NCBI GenBank assembly: GCA_020072965.1
Contig: JAIQFY010000003.1
Span: 94,775-158,774 of the forward strand
Reading direction: 5' to 3'
DNA length: 64,000 nt
Origin: Terriglobia bacterium
GTDB taxonomy: Bacteria > Acidobacteriota > Terriglobia > JAIQFV01
Position numbers and translations under genes: made by a program. Of the stretch, positions 25,967-34,409 are shown piece after piece. The notes beneath the pieces were generated by a model that was not told where the DNA came from, ran no database searches, and saw nothing but the letters and a program-made list of their open reading frames with translations. Position 1 is the first letter of the stretch; each line of letters opens with the position of its first letter.

Positions 25967-26608
25967 CTAAACCGGATTCTTTTGTGAGGAGACCGTTCCA
26001 GAGGGTCGGATAGCCTCGTGCTCCAATCGGATCATTTCCAGATCGACGATCTCGCACAGCAGGTGAATGAGAAGCGCATGAACTTCCTGAATGCGCGCCG
26101 TACTGTTCGCCTCTACGGTGAAACATGCCTCTACCAGTCCCGCCAGCTTGCCCCCGTCCCGGCCGGAAAGAGCTACCGTCATCAGGCGGCGCGCCTTGGC
26201 CTCTTCAACCGCTCTGAGCACGTTGGGGGAATTGCCGCTGGTTGAAATCGCAACGGCCAAATCACCCTCCTGGCCATGGGCGGCAATCTGGCGCGCGAAC
26301 ACCCATTCAAATCCAAAATCGTTGCTCACTGATGTCAAGGTGGAAGTGTCCGTGGAGAGGGCAAACGCTGAGAGGGCGGTCTGTCGGCGGGAGTCGTTCG
26401 AAAATCGACCGACTAACTCGGAAGCCATGTGCTGAGCATCGGCGGCACTTCCTCCATTCCCGAAAACAAGAAGCTTCTTCCCCTGTCTGAAGCGTTCTGC
26501 CATCTCGAGGGCGACTTCCTCGATTCGTTCAGAGTGCGCCCTGAAGAATTTTTGTTGGAGCGAGAGGCCCTCAGCCACCGACTGTTGAATGAATTGCTGA
26601 TAACTCAT
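25967..26608 (-). CDS. gmhA: Phosphoheptose isomerase (SIS domain)
   Basis: GmhA converts sedoheptulose 7-phosphate to D-glycero-D-manno-heptose 7-phosphate, the first step of ADP-heptose synthesis for LPS. The 213-residue protein has a single SIS domain: KKLLVFGNGGSAADAQHMASELVGRF, SNDFGFEWVFARQI, GDLAVAISTSGNSPNVLRAVEEA, and a C-terminal EVHALLIHLLCEIVD helix typical of GmhA. It precedes the deoxyhypusine-synthase-like gene by 60 bases and shares its strand with rfaE2. Confidence 0.9.
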   Translation of the reverse strand: MSYQQFIQQSVAEGLSLQQKFFRAHSERIEEVALEMAERFRQGKKLLVFGNGGSAADAQHMASELVGRFSNDSRRQTALSAFALSTDTSTLTSVSNDFGFEWVFARQIAAHGQEGDLAVAISTSGNSPNVLRAVEEAKARRLMTVALSGRDGGKLAGLVEACFTVEANSTARIQEVHALLIHLLCEIVDLEMIRLEHEAIRPSGTVSSQKNPV

Positions 26609-26680
26609 AGGGAAAAAAACAGCAGGGAAAAGCGGGATTCCTCGCGCTGCTCAACGCCCCCTCTGACGGCCCCCCTGGGA

Positions 26681-29566
26681 TCAGTTGGAAGTCTTTTGTC
26701 CGCGGGCGTCGGCATTGAAGTCGGAGGGCGTTTCAGCCGCTTTCAACTTGGAGCCGTTGGAGAAAAACGCTGCCAGCGCCCGGCCGGTATAAGACTTTTG
26801 AATACGGCCAATGTGTTCTGGAGTTCCCGCGGCCACCACGCGCCCACCTGCTTCGCCCCCTTCCGGCCCCAGGTCGATAACCCAATCGGCAGTTTTAATG
26901 ACGTCGAGATGGTGCTCGACGATGATGACGGTGTTTCCAAGGTCTGTCAAGCGGTTGAGGACGGCCAAAAGCTTCCTGACATCGTCGAAATGGAGGCCCG
27001 TCGTCGGCTCATCCAGAAGGTATAGAGTCCGGCCAGTCTGCCGGCGTGAGAGCTCTTTTGCAAGTTTAATGCGCTGGGCCTCTCCACCCGAAAGCGTGGT
27101 TGCCGACTGCCCGAGTTCAAGATAACCGAGACCCACGTCGTTCAGCGTTTGCAGTTTCTGGGCGACCTGTGGAATGTTCTCGAGCAGAGGTAGGGCATCG
27201 GCCACGGTGGTGGCCAGCAATTCGGAAATGGAAAGTCCCTTGAATTTTACAGCCAGGGTTTCGCTGTTGTAGCGCTGGCCGCGACAAACATCGCACGTGA
27301 CGAAGACGTCCGGCAGGAAATTCATTTCGATCCGCCGCAACCCATCACCCTGGCAGGCCTCGCAGCGGCCGCCTTTCACATTAAAGCTGAACCGGCCGGC
27401 CTTGTAACCCCGCTCTCGGGATTCCGGAAGCATGGCATACAACTGGCGGATGGGAGCAAACAGTCCGGTATAGGTGGCCGGGTTGGAACGCGGAGTACGT
27501 CCGATGGGAGAGGCATCAATCCGGATCACTTTATCGATATGCTCGAGCCCTTGGATCAACCGGCTTGCACCCGGTTCCTCGATCGATCGGTACAGCATTT
27601 TCGCTAGGGTCTTGTAAAGGATGTCGTTCACCAGGGTCGATTTGCCGGCACCCGACACGCCTGTTACCACGATCATCAAGCCCAGGGGAAAATCCACGTC
27701 GATATTCTTCAAGTTATGGTGACGAGCCCCGAAAATTTTAATGGCCTTGCCGTTGGGCTTCCGATGAGTATCCGGCAGGGGGATCTGCTGTTTTCCGGCG
27801 AGGTATTGACCGGTGAGGGAGCGGTCATTCCTTGCAATGTCCTCCGGATCCCCGGCTGCCACCAGGTAACCCCCGTGGGTGCCCGCCCCGGGACCGAGAT
27901 CGATGACATGGTCAGCATGACGGATGGTTTCTTCGTCGTGCTCGACGACCAGGACCGTATTGCCCAGGTCGCGTAGTTGCTTGAGCGTCGAGATGAGCCT
28001 CAGGTTATCGCGCGGATGAAGTCCGATGGAGGGCTCATCCAGCACGTACAGGACCCCGCGGAGCTTCGAGCCAATTTGGGAGGCGAGGCGAATTCGCTGG
28101 CCTTCGCCCCCCGAAAGAGTCGCTGCGCTGCGATCGAGGCTCAAATAATCCAGACCGACCGCCGAGAGAAATTCGAGGCGGTCACGGACTTCCTTCAACA
28201 GCCCGGAAGCGATCTTTTCCTCGCGGTCCGTCAATTGTAAATTGCCGATCACGTCGCGTGCCCGGCCCGTGGGGAGAGAAGTGAACTCAGCGATCGAAAA
28301 TCCCCCTACTTTGACGGCGAGACTCTCCGGTTTCAGCCGCTGTCCCTTGCACTCGCTGCAGGGGATCGAAGACATGTAAGGCATCAGCCATTCGGTGGAG
28401 CCATTCCCGAGCGATTCCCGTAATTGGGGAATAAGCCCCGGAAACAGTTTCCGCCCGTTCGCCTTCCTCCGGCCCACGGGTGTGTTTCCATCCGCTCCAT
28501 GCCCTCCGTTCTTCCTACTCTCTCCGTATAGCACGACCGACTGGACCTTTTCGGGCAAATCTCCAAAAGGGACATCCAGGGGAAGATCCTTTTCCTTGAG
28601 GAGCTCATGGTAGCCCTCTTCAAGGGCCCGGTTCTCGGCCCACGAGGAAAGTCCCCCGCCAAACAAAGGTTTGGACCAATCGCCAATGACCTTGGAAGGG
28701 TCAAAGTCGAAAATGGAACCTAACCCGGTGCATGTTTCGCACGCCCCGTACATGCTATTGAAGGAAAAGGAGCGGGGTTCAAGCTGGGGCAAATTCAAAC
28801 TACAATCTACGCACGCGAGCTTCTCAGAATACAAATGCTCCTCACCATTGACAATCGCCACCTGAATGATTCCCGACGTCAGTCGCATGGCCGTCTCAAT
28901 GGACGCCCTTAATCGCTGTTTGATCTCCGGCTTGATGAGCAAGCGATCGACGACGATCTCGACCGTATGATTTTTTTTCTTATCCAGATGGATCGATTCA
29001 TCCAGATTGCGGAGAACCCCATCGATGCGGGCCCTCACGAACCCGGTCTTGTTGAGGGATTCAAGTTGCTTCTTGAATTCCCCCTTGCGTCCGCGCACGA
29101 TGGGGGCAAGAATCATGACGCGCTCGTCGGGCGGGTGTGACAGAATGGTGTTGACGATCTGGTCGCTGGATTGACGTGAGATCTTCCGGCCGCACTGGGG
29201 ACAGTGCGGCACCCCGATGGTCGCGTAGAGGACGCGAAGATAGTCGTAGATTTCAGTAATCGTGCCCACCGTCGACCGGGGGGATCGGGAAGAGGTTTTT
29301 TGCTCGATCGAGATGGAAGGTGAGAGCCCTTCGATCGAGTCGACATCGGGCCGCTCCATCTGGTCCAGGAATTGCCGCGCGTAGGTCGACAGCGATTCCA
29401 CATAGCGCCGCTGACCTTCCGCGTAAATCGTGTCGAAGGCCAATGACGATTTGCCGGAACCGCTGAGACCCGTGATCACGGTGAATGTGTGGCGCGGAAT
29501 CGTAACATCGATGTTCTTGAGGTTGTGTTGCCTTGCGCCATGGACTGTAATCTGTTCGATCGACAT
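26681..29566 (-). CDS. uvrA: Excinuclease ABC subunit A
   Basis: UvrA is the damage-sensing ATPase of nucleotide excision repair. The 961-residue protein has two ABC ATPase modules: Walker [10 protein letters not shown] near residue 32 and GVSGAGKST near 640. Each has a signature ([13 protein letters not shown] and [13 protein letters not shown]) and a Walker B ([13 protein letters not shown] and [13 protein letters not shown]). Zinc-binding cysteine pairs appear in CPQCGRK, CVDCSLN...CETC and CEACQGDG...CDVCRGQ. The length and order are standard. A promoter is visible upstream on the minus strand. Confidence 0.97.
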   Translation of the reverse strand: MSIEQITVHGARQHNLKNIDVTIPRHTFTVITGLSGSGKSSLAFDTIYAEGQRRYVESLSTYARQFLDQMERPDVDSIEGLSPSISIEQKTSSRSPRSTVGTITEIYDYLRVLYATIGVPHCPQCGRKISRQSSDQIVNTILSHPPDERVMILAPIVRGRKGEFKKQLESLNKTGFVRARIDGVLRNLDESIHLDKKKNHTVEIVVDRLLIKPEIKQRLRASIETAMRLTSGIIQVAIVNGEEHLYSEKLACVDCSLNLPQLEPRSFSFNSMYGACETCTGLGSIFDFDPSKVIGDWSKPLFGGGLSSWAENRALEEGYHELLKEKDLPLDVPFGDLPEKVQSVVLYGESRKNGGHGADGNTPVGRRKANGRKLFPGLIPQLRESLGNGSTEWLMPYMSSIPCSECKGQRLKPESLAVKVGGFSIAEFTSLPTGRARDVIGNLQLTDREEKIASGLLKEVRDRLEFLSAVGLDYLSLDRSAATLSGGEGQRIRLASQIGSKLRGVLYVLDEPSIGLHPRDNLRLISTLKQLRDLGNTVLVVEHDEETIRHADHVIDLGPGAGTHGGYLVAAGDPEDIARNDRSLTGQYLAGKQQIPLPDTHRKPNGKAIKIFGARHHNLKNIDVDFPLGLMIVVTGVSGAGKSTLVNDILYKTLAKMLYRSIEEPGASRLIQGLEHIDKVIRIDASPIGRTPRSNPATYTGLFAPIRQLYAMLPESRERGYKAGRFSFNVKGGRCEACQGDGLRRIEMNFLPDVFVTCDVCRGQRYNSETLAVKFKGLSISELLATTVADALPLLENIPQVAQKLQTLNDVGLGYLELGQSATTLSGGEAQRIKLAKELSRRQTGRTLYLLDEPTTGLHFDDVRKLLAVLNRLTDLGNTVIIVEHHLDVIKTADWVIDLGPEGGEAGGRVVAAGTPEHIGRIQKSYTGRALAAFFSNGSKLKAAETPSDFNADARGQKTSN

Positions 29567-29612
29567 GGGGTGGGTGCTATAGTCGCTCCTGACGTGAGAT
29601 AATAAATTCTTA

Positions 29613-29641
29613 ATTTTAGCCTACCGGCAAGGACGCGTCAA
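29613..29641 (-). promoter_or_regulatory. Promoter for uvrA
   Basis: Read on the minus strand, TTGACG (29641-29636) and TAAAAT (29618-29613) are spaced by 17 bases. The expected start of transcription is about 40 bases upstream of the uvrA ATG. No LexA-type operator was recognised nearby. Confidence 0.65.
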
Positions 29642-29676
29642 GGCATGCTTCTGTCCGTGCCCGGGGAGTTGAACCG

Positions 29677-30534
29677 TTGAAGAATCGCGAAGAGGAAATC
29701 GAAAAAAGAAGGCAGCGCGCCCGGGGGGAAACGTTTTCAGTGGCCCCGGTGCACAGCACGGTGGTCAAGAAGTTCCTGGTCAAGGGGGCCAGCGGACGGG
29801 CCTACCAAATTGTGCTCGATCGCGACATCAATTTGAAGTCCTGCGAATGCCACGATTTCCTGAGCTCGGGACTGGGGACGTGTAAACACATCGAGGCGGT
29901 ATTGATACAACAACAAGACCGAGGAAACGTCCCGCCAGGAGGCCTCTTCGACTCCGAGGCTCAAGCAGGGCAGTCGCCAGATCCACATCCCGAGAAGGCA
30001 CCGCGACACCTGGTCTGCTTTGACGTCGAGACCCAAAATTCTTTTGATGACGTCGGGGGACGCTCGAACTTCGACAAGCTCCGCATTTCGGTGGCGGTCC
30101 TCTACGATGAATCCCTGGACCAGTATTTTGTTTATAACGAAGCCGAGGCCTCCCAACTCGTCGATCATCTCTTCACGGCGGACCTGGTGGTGGGTTATAA
30201 CCTGCTGGGTTTTGATTATGCGGTCCTTCAGCCTTATTCCAACCGGAAACTCGGGAAACTGCCCACGCTCGATTTGATGCGCGAGCTTGAAAAAAAACTA
30301 GGGTTTCGTGTGAAACTGGATAGCGTTGCCAATGCCACGCTGGGCGCCCGTAAGAGCGGTCATGGATTGCAAGCCATAGAATGGTTCCGCGCGGGCGAAA
30401 TAGAAAAGTTAACCCGCTATTGCCAGGACGATGTGAAGCTGACCTACGACCTCTTCCGGTTTGGTGCGACCCAGGGTTACGTCTCGATTGACACCCGCGG
30501 ATCCCGCCAGCGTGTCCTGGTCGATTGGAAATGA
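29677..30534 (+). CDS. SWIM zinc-finger fused to a DEDDy-type 3'-5' exonuclease
   Basis: The 285-residue protein starts at TTG 29677 with GGGGAG upstream. A SWIM zinc finger has ligands C56, C58, C69 and H71 (SCECHDFLSSGLGTCKHIEAVL, shown by the CxC...CxH spacing). After a linker, an RNase H-fold exonuclease starts at residue 112: CFDVETQ gives D116 and E118, NLLGFD gives D180, and YCQDD gives Y248 and D252, which together make a DEDDy set. SWIM fingers bind nucleic acid or protein and are usually found on SNF2 helicases. This pairing suggests a nucleic-acid-trimming enzyme. It is divergent from uvrA. Confidence 0.75.
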   Translation: MKNREEEIEKRRQRARGETFSVAPVHSTVVKKFLVKGASGRAYQIVLDRDINLKSCECHDFLSSGLGTCKHIEAVLIQQQDRGNVPPGGLFDSEAQAGQSPDPHPEKAPRHLVCFDVETQNSFDDVGGRSNFDKLRISVAVLYDESLDQYFVYNEAEASQLVDHLFTADLVVGYNLLGFDYAVLQPYSNRKLGKLPTLDLMRELEKKLGFRVKLDSVANATLGARKSGHGLQAIEWFRAGEIEKLTRYCQDDVKLTYDLFRFGATQGYVSIDTRGSRQRVLVDWK

Positions 30535-30609
30535 AGGGCAATCCAGTACGGGGCGTTGGCACTGTTCCTGAAGTTGTGGCTCTTGAATCTGAGAATGTCG
30601 AGGACGATG

Positions 30610-31200
30610 ATGAACAGCCGTAGATTCAAGCCGACTGAAGCGCATCGTCTTGAGGATCCGGAACGACTCCTCTGGCTTCCCCCATCCGAGGTCCTCTCAC
30701 TGCTTCCTCTGAGATCCGGCATGAGGGTGGCCGATATCGGTGCGGGGACCGGTTACTTTACCCTTCCCATTGCACAGGAAATCGGTCCATCGGGAAAGGT
30801 GTGGGCCTTGGACGTCGAACCCGAAATGCTCGCCAAACTCAAAAAGAAGATTGAATCTGCAGGAGGGTTTCAGAATGTCGAATTATTTGAGGGGGAGGCA
30901 ACGAATACGCGCCTGCCCCCGGGGGAGCTGGATTTGCTGTTGATGGCGAACCTGTGGCATGAACTCGATGATCCGGAGGGAGCACTTCGGGAAGCGAATC
31001 GCCTTCTCCGCATCGGGGGCCGTCTTGCCATTTTGGATTGGAGGCCGGATGTGGACCGTCCGCCGGGGCCCCCACTGGAACACCGGATCCCTCCGGCGGA
31101 GGTCAAAGGATTTCTGGAATCCAACAAGTGGTCGGTCGAACGCACGTCCCAAGTCGGGCGGTACAGTTACTTTCTGTTGGCTGTTTCACCTAAGCAGTGA
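30610..31200 (+). CDS. Class I SAM-dependent methyltransferase
   Basis: From ATG 30610 the protein has 196 residues; the frame opens earlier but has no better start. Motif I is VADIGAGTGYFTLPIA, followed by the acidic motif II residue in VWALDVEPEML, motif IV DLLLMANLWHEL and GGRLAILDW. This is the UbiE/Methyltransf_11 fold. The substrate is not predictable. It follows the SWIM-exonuclease by 75 bases on the same strand. Confidence 0.82.
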   Translation: MNSRRFKPTEAHRLEDPERLLWLPPSEVLSLLPLRSGMRVADIGAGTGYFTLPIAQEIGPSGKVWALDVEPEMLAKLKKKIESAGGFQNVELFEGEATNTRLPPGELDLLLMANLWHELDDPEGALREANRLLRIGGRLAILDWRPDVDRPPGPPLEHRIPPAEVKGFLESNKWSVERTSQVGRYSYFLLAVSPKQ

Positions 31201-31659
31201 TTCCGATCTCAACTTAGTCCGGTCTCAGAAACTGAAGCCTGCCGTCAGACCGGGGGCTCAGACATTTCCGGGCGTGGGGTTCGAGGGGGGAGAGACTAAA
31301 CCGTCTGCTCTCTCTTTCCATGGAAATTCAAACTCCACCTCGCCTTCAGGGCTCTGGAACCCCCGCACCGGATTCCCTCTTCGGGGCTGCTCTTTCGTCC
31401 CATCACTTAGTGGACCCCCGATCTCAAATCTGAAATTTCAGATCTTGCAAGCCGATCAGGAGAAGGCTCCAGCCTCCGTCGCAATCGGTTCGTGCCATTG
31501 AATTGCGGCCATTGGTTCGTTCTCACAGTCAGCAATGGCCGCGATCAATGGACTCAGGGTATTGATCCCGGGCCGTGGGGATAATAAGATGAGAATCAAT
31601 CGATCATTCCCGCGATCCGTTGGAAATTATCCCTTGGTTTTTTACCTTGGAATTCAGGC
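31201..31659. other. Intergenic region with a small palindrome, no supported gene
   Basis: The two flanking genes converge here. Open frames present are short and unlike any protein I know. A perfect 14-base palindrome TCTGAAATTTCAGA (31429-31442) belongs to the same kind of repeat as the one inside the gene at 24884-25906. Confidence 0.5.
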
Positions 31660-32067
31660 TTAGAATAATTTACCAAAGGCTGATGCTACACCTCGAGCAC
31701 CTCGCGATGTCCCTTTGGCCACGTCCTTGGCGGCCATTCCCGTTCCGACCCCTACATGCTTTCCAAAGGACCCCACACCCTTGCCAAATCCGGCTGTCCC
31801 TTTAACCGGTTCACCGTGGGCCGTTTCCTCACCCAGTTCTTTTCCTCCATGGCCCATCGCTTTTCCGCCCTTGCCGTATTCCGTGGTGATCTGCTTCCCC
31901 GCATCCTGGAAATCGCCTCCGGCGGAAGCCGTTTTTGTTGAATTGCCGGCTTGTTCCTTCGGGGCAGTCGGCGTGGGTTTGTCATTTTGGGTCCTCGCGG
32001 TTTGAGCAAAAAGGACCGCAGCACTGCAAAACAAAATCGCGAAAAATAATGCAGAAATTCGTCGCAT
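31660..32067 (-). CDS. Small secreted glycine/lysine-rich protein
   Basis: From ATG 32067, preceded by a strong GGGAGGT site, the protein has 135 residues. Residues 1-21 are a signal peptide (RRISALFFAILFCSAAVLFAQ). After a proline/threonine stretch the mature part is dominated by short glycine-centred units (GKGGKAMGHGGKELGEE, FGKGVGSFGKHVGVGTG, AKDVAKGTSRGARGVASAFG). No catalytic residues or known domain are visible. The low-complexity basic composition suggests a structural or membrane-interacting extracytoplasmic protein. Function unknown. Confidence 0.65.
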   Translation of the reverse strand: MRRISALFFAILFCSAAVLFAQTARTQNDKPTPTAPKEQAGNSTKTASAGGDFQDAGKQITTEYGKGGKAMGHGGKELGEETAHGEPVKGTAGFGKGVGSFGKHVGVGTGMAAKDVAKGTSRGARGVASAFGKLF

Positions 32068-32394
32068 GGTTACCTCCCGCATTGAACGGTGTTGTAGTGA
32101 CAATCAGTTTACTTGGATGGGGGCAGGGTTGTTTAGAGTTGGCTCCCTGGCGGAAGTAACACAAAACACAAAGGGTTTCACCACGCAGATCGAGGTCTTG
32201 ATCTTGCATCTGGGTCTATTTGTGAGCGGTGTGTCATGGGCAGTCTCTCCAGCAGGTTGCTTCAGTAAGGTGAAGTTTGACAAGGTGCCACCAGTCCGGT
32301 AGGATTGCGTTTTGGAAAAGACAAAGGATTGATCAGAATTTCTCCGAGCGTTGACCTCTAAATCCAAAAGGACATGAATTCAACGCCGACTCCG
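32068..32394. other. Intergenic region upstream of the moaA leader
   Basis: The flanking genes are divergent. A TTGACC hexamer at 32351-32356 is a possible -35 box for moaA, but the -10 about 17 bases on is poor. No gene is supported. Confidence 0.45.
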
Positions 32395-32485
32395 TGATTG
32401 GATCAGGGTATTCCGAGAAATTGGAATGCCTCCCGTGTTTGGAAAGGAGAAACGCGAAGATCGGCGCGCCGACTTCCGTTTTTTT
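32395..32485 (+). promoter_or_regulatory. Possible molybdenum-cofactor riboswitch leader of moaA
   Basis: The leader holds a hairpin TATTCC...GGAAT (32409-32427), then CCTCC (32430-32434) able to pair with GGAG (32446-32449), followed by AAACGCGAA. A GC palindrome TCGGCGCGCCGA (32461-32472) is then followed by seven T residues (32479-32485), resembling a terminator ahead of the moaA start at 32523. Moco RNA motifs commonly precede moaA and contain CCTCC-type conserved bases. My match is by eye and partial, and the terminator stem is short. Confidence 0.35.
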
Positions 32486-32522
32486 AACACGGGGGTCGGC
32501 GATTTTATTTTGAGCGGTCATT

Positions 32523-33506
32523 ATGCTGCGTGACAGTTTTGGGCGACAGATTACCGATTTGCGGCTGTCCGTGACGGACCGGTGCAACTTCAAGTGTGTC
32601 TATTGCAAACCGCAGCTCGAGGGCCGCTGGGTGCAGCGGAGCAAACTTCTGACTTTTGAAGAGCTCGAGCGCGTGGCAAGAATCCTCGTTTCCATGGGGA
32701 TTGAAAAGATTCGCATTACCGGCGGCGAGCCGCTGGTGCGACAGAACATCGAGCAACTCATCGCACGGATCGCGCGGATTGAGGGCATCCGGGATTTGTG
32801 CATGACGACCAATGGATATGTCCTTGCAGAAAAGGGCGATGCGCTCAGACGTGCCGGCCTGCGGCGCGTGACCATCAGCCTGGACACCTTGAATGCCGAA
32901 AAATTCACGGCCATCACGGGAAAAGATTACTTCGCCAGAGTGCTGGAGGGAATTGACGCCGCCGTGGCCCTGGGCTTCCAGCCGGTCAAGGTCAACGCGG
33001 TGATCATGCGGGACGTCAATGACGACGAATTGATCGCGTTCGCGCGTTTCGCACGGGAGAAGAACGTCGTATTCCGGTTCATTGAGTTCATGCCGCTCGA
33101 CGCCGATCACCAGTGGTCGAAGAATCGTGTCGTGACCCTCGATGAGATGGTGGAGAAGATTTCTTCCTATGAGAAGCTGGTCCCCCTGCCGGCTCACTCC
33201 ATCAGTGAAACCGCCCGACGTTTCCAGTTTGAGGATGGGGTGGGAGAGATCGGCATTATCGCCCCGGTTTCGCGCCCGTTCTGCGGTCATTGCAGCCGTA
33301 TTCGCATGACCGCCGACGGCAAAATACGCACCTGCCTGTTTTCCATCCTCGAACACGATGTGCGGGCGCTCTTACGCGGCGGGGGCAGTGACGACGCCAT
33401 CAAAGGTTTCATCGAACAGGTCGTCGATCAGAAGGAAGAACGACATCATATCAATGATCCGGACTTTGTTCAGCCGGAGCGGGATATGTCGTTGATCGGC
33501 GGATGA
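32523..33506 (+). CDS. moaA: GTP 3',8-cyclase (molybdenum cofactor biosynthesis)
   Basis: MoaA is a radical SAM enzyme that rearranges GTP in the first step of molybdenum cofactor synthesis. The 327-residue protein has the radical SAM cluster C21, C25 and C28 (CNFKCVYC), ITGGEPLVR, TTNGYVL and RRVTISLDTL. The second Fe-S site near the C-terminus is FCGHCSRIRMTADGKIRTC. It ends in Gly-Gly, needed by MoaA for activity. MoaC and other partners are not adjacent, so it stands alone here. Confidence 0.95.
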   Translation: MLRDSFGRQITDLRLSVTDRCNFKCVYCKPQLEGRWVQRSKLLTFEELERVARILVSMGIEKIRITGGEPLVRQNIEQLIARIARIEGIRDLCMTTNGYVLAEKGDALRRAGLRRVTISLDTLNAEKFTAITGKDYFARVLEGIDAAVALGFQPVKVNAVIMRDVNDDELIAFARFAREKNVVFRFIEFMPLDADHQWSKNRVVTLDEMVEKISSYEKLVPLPAHSISETARRFQFEDGVGEIGIIAPVSRPFCGHCSRIRMTADGKIRTCLFSILEHDVRALLRGGGSDDAIKGFIEQVVDQKEERHHINDPDFVQPERDMSLIGG

Positions 33507-33563
33507 AACCAGCGGGGACGACCTTCGAAAGATATCTGAAAAGGCCATCTCATCACGCAGAAG

Positions 33564-33644
33564 GGCCGGGCTTTAGCCCGGCCGAAGGGGTAAGGATTTT
33601 CTTTTGTTTCCCGGGCTGCCCATCGACCGGACTAAAGTCCGGTC
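33564..33644. repeat. Pair of opposed REP-type hairpins after moaA
   Basis: GGCCGGGCTTTAGCCCGGCC (33564-33583) is a 9-bp stem with a TT loop. GACCGGACTAAAGTCCGGTC (33625-33644) is a 9-bp stem with an AA loop in mirror orientation. The CTTTAG core matches the inner hairpins flanking the RAYT gene at 59943-60416. The remaining bases up to 33808 show no gene. Confidence 0.75.
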
Positions 33645-33807
33645 CTTCCGGATCTAAGAAATAGCTCTTATCAAATTGCAGGATGCCATTCTTCGCGTGC
33701 AGTGATGCCCTCGAAAGGAATTCTCAATGTCTCGGGTGCTTGCCACAGCGATTTCGACATCTTAAGCTCTTATAGAGTTTGCTTCAAGGAATCGGAAAGG
33801 ATTTCTA

Positions 33808-34260
33808 TTGAAGATGTATGACAGGTATTTCACGCCCCTGGAGGCGGAGCAGTTAATTCCCACGCTTGAGAAGATCTTAGAGGGGATCCAGAGCACCCAA
33901 CGAGCGCTTGATGCCAGCGACGGAGAATTCACTTTCCTGGCCAAGAAAATCACCACCAGCGGCGGCATGCGGGTGAATCTGGATCACTGGAGGTCCCAAC
34001 GCGTCCAGCGTGAAGCCCTCGCGACGAAGATCGCCCAGGATGTGGGCACGCTCAAGGGAATAGGAGTTGTTTTGAAAGATGTGGGGACAGGGCTGGTTGA
34101 TTTTCCGGCCATCCTGGAAAACGAAGAAATCTTTCTCTGCTGGAAGTCAGGCGAGACACAGATCCAGTACTGGCACCGTATCGGCGATGATTATGCCAGC
34201 CGGAAGCGGCTCACTGCTGATGCGGTGTCCTCCTCCAAAGACAGGAAACCCGTTCAGTAA
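33808..34260 (+). CDS. DUF2203 family protein
   Basis: The 150-residue protein matches DUF2203: YFTPLEAEQLIPTLEKILEGI at the start, then GIGVVLKDVGTGLVDFPAILENEEIFLCWKSGE and IQYWHRIGDDYASR. Members are small soluble proteins of unknown function, often near housekeeping genes. It starts at TTG/ATG 33808-33814 (MKMYDRYF). No regulatory signal is evident. Confidence 0.85.
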   Translation: MKMYDRYFTPLEAEQLIPTLEKILEGIQSTQRALDASDGEFTFLAKKITTSGGMRVNLDHWRSQRVQREALATKIAQDVGTLKGIGVVLKDVGTGLVDFPAILENEEIFLCWKSGETQIQYWHRIGDDYASRKRLTADAVSSSKDRKPVQ

Positions 34261-34409
34261 ATCGTCCCATGGCCCTACCGAGGTGTGTGGGATGAGAGAC
34301 CCTTAAGACACGAACTGAGGGACACGGAGGAATCCGTCTCCCAGTGAATGCAGGGGCGGGAACCCGCGGCAGCCCATTCGATTCGCGATGCACTGAAAGG
34401 ATTTTATTG

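Noticed and set aside
29567..29676. SOS box between uvrA and the SWIM gene
   Set aside because: I saw no CTGT-N8-ACAG or GAAC-N4-GTTC type operator.
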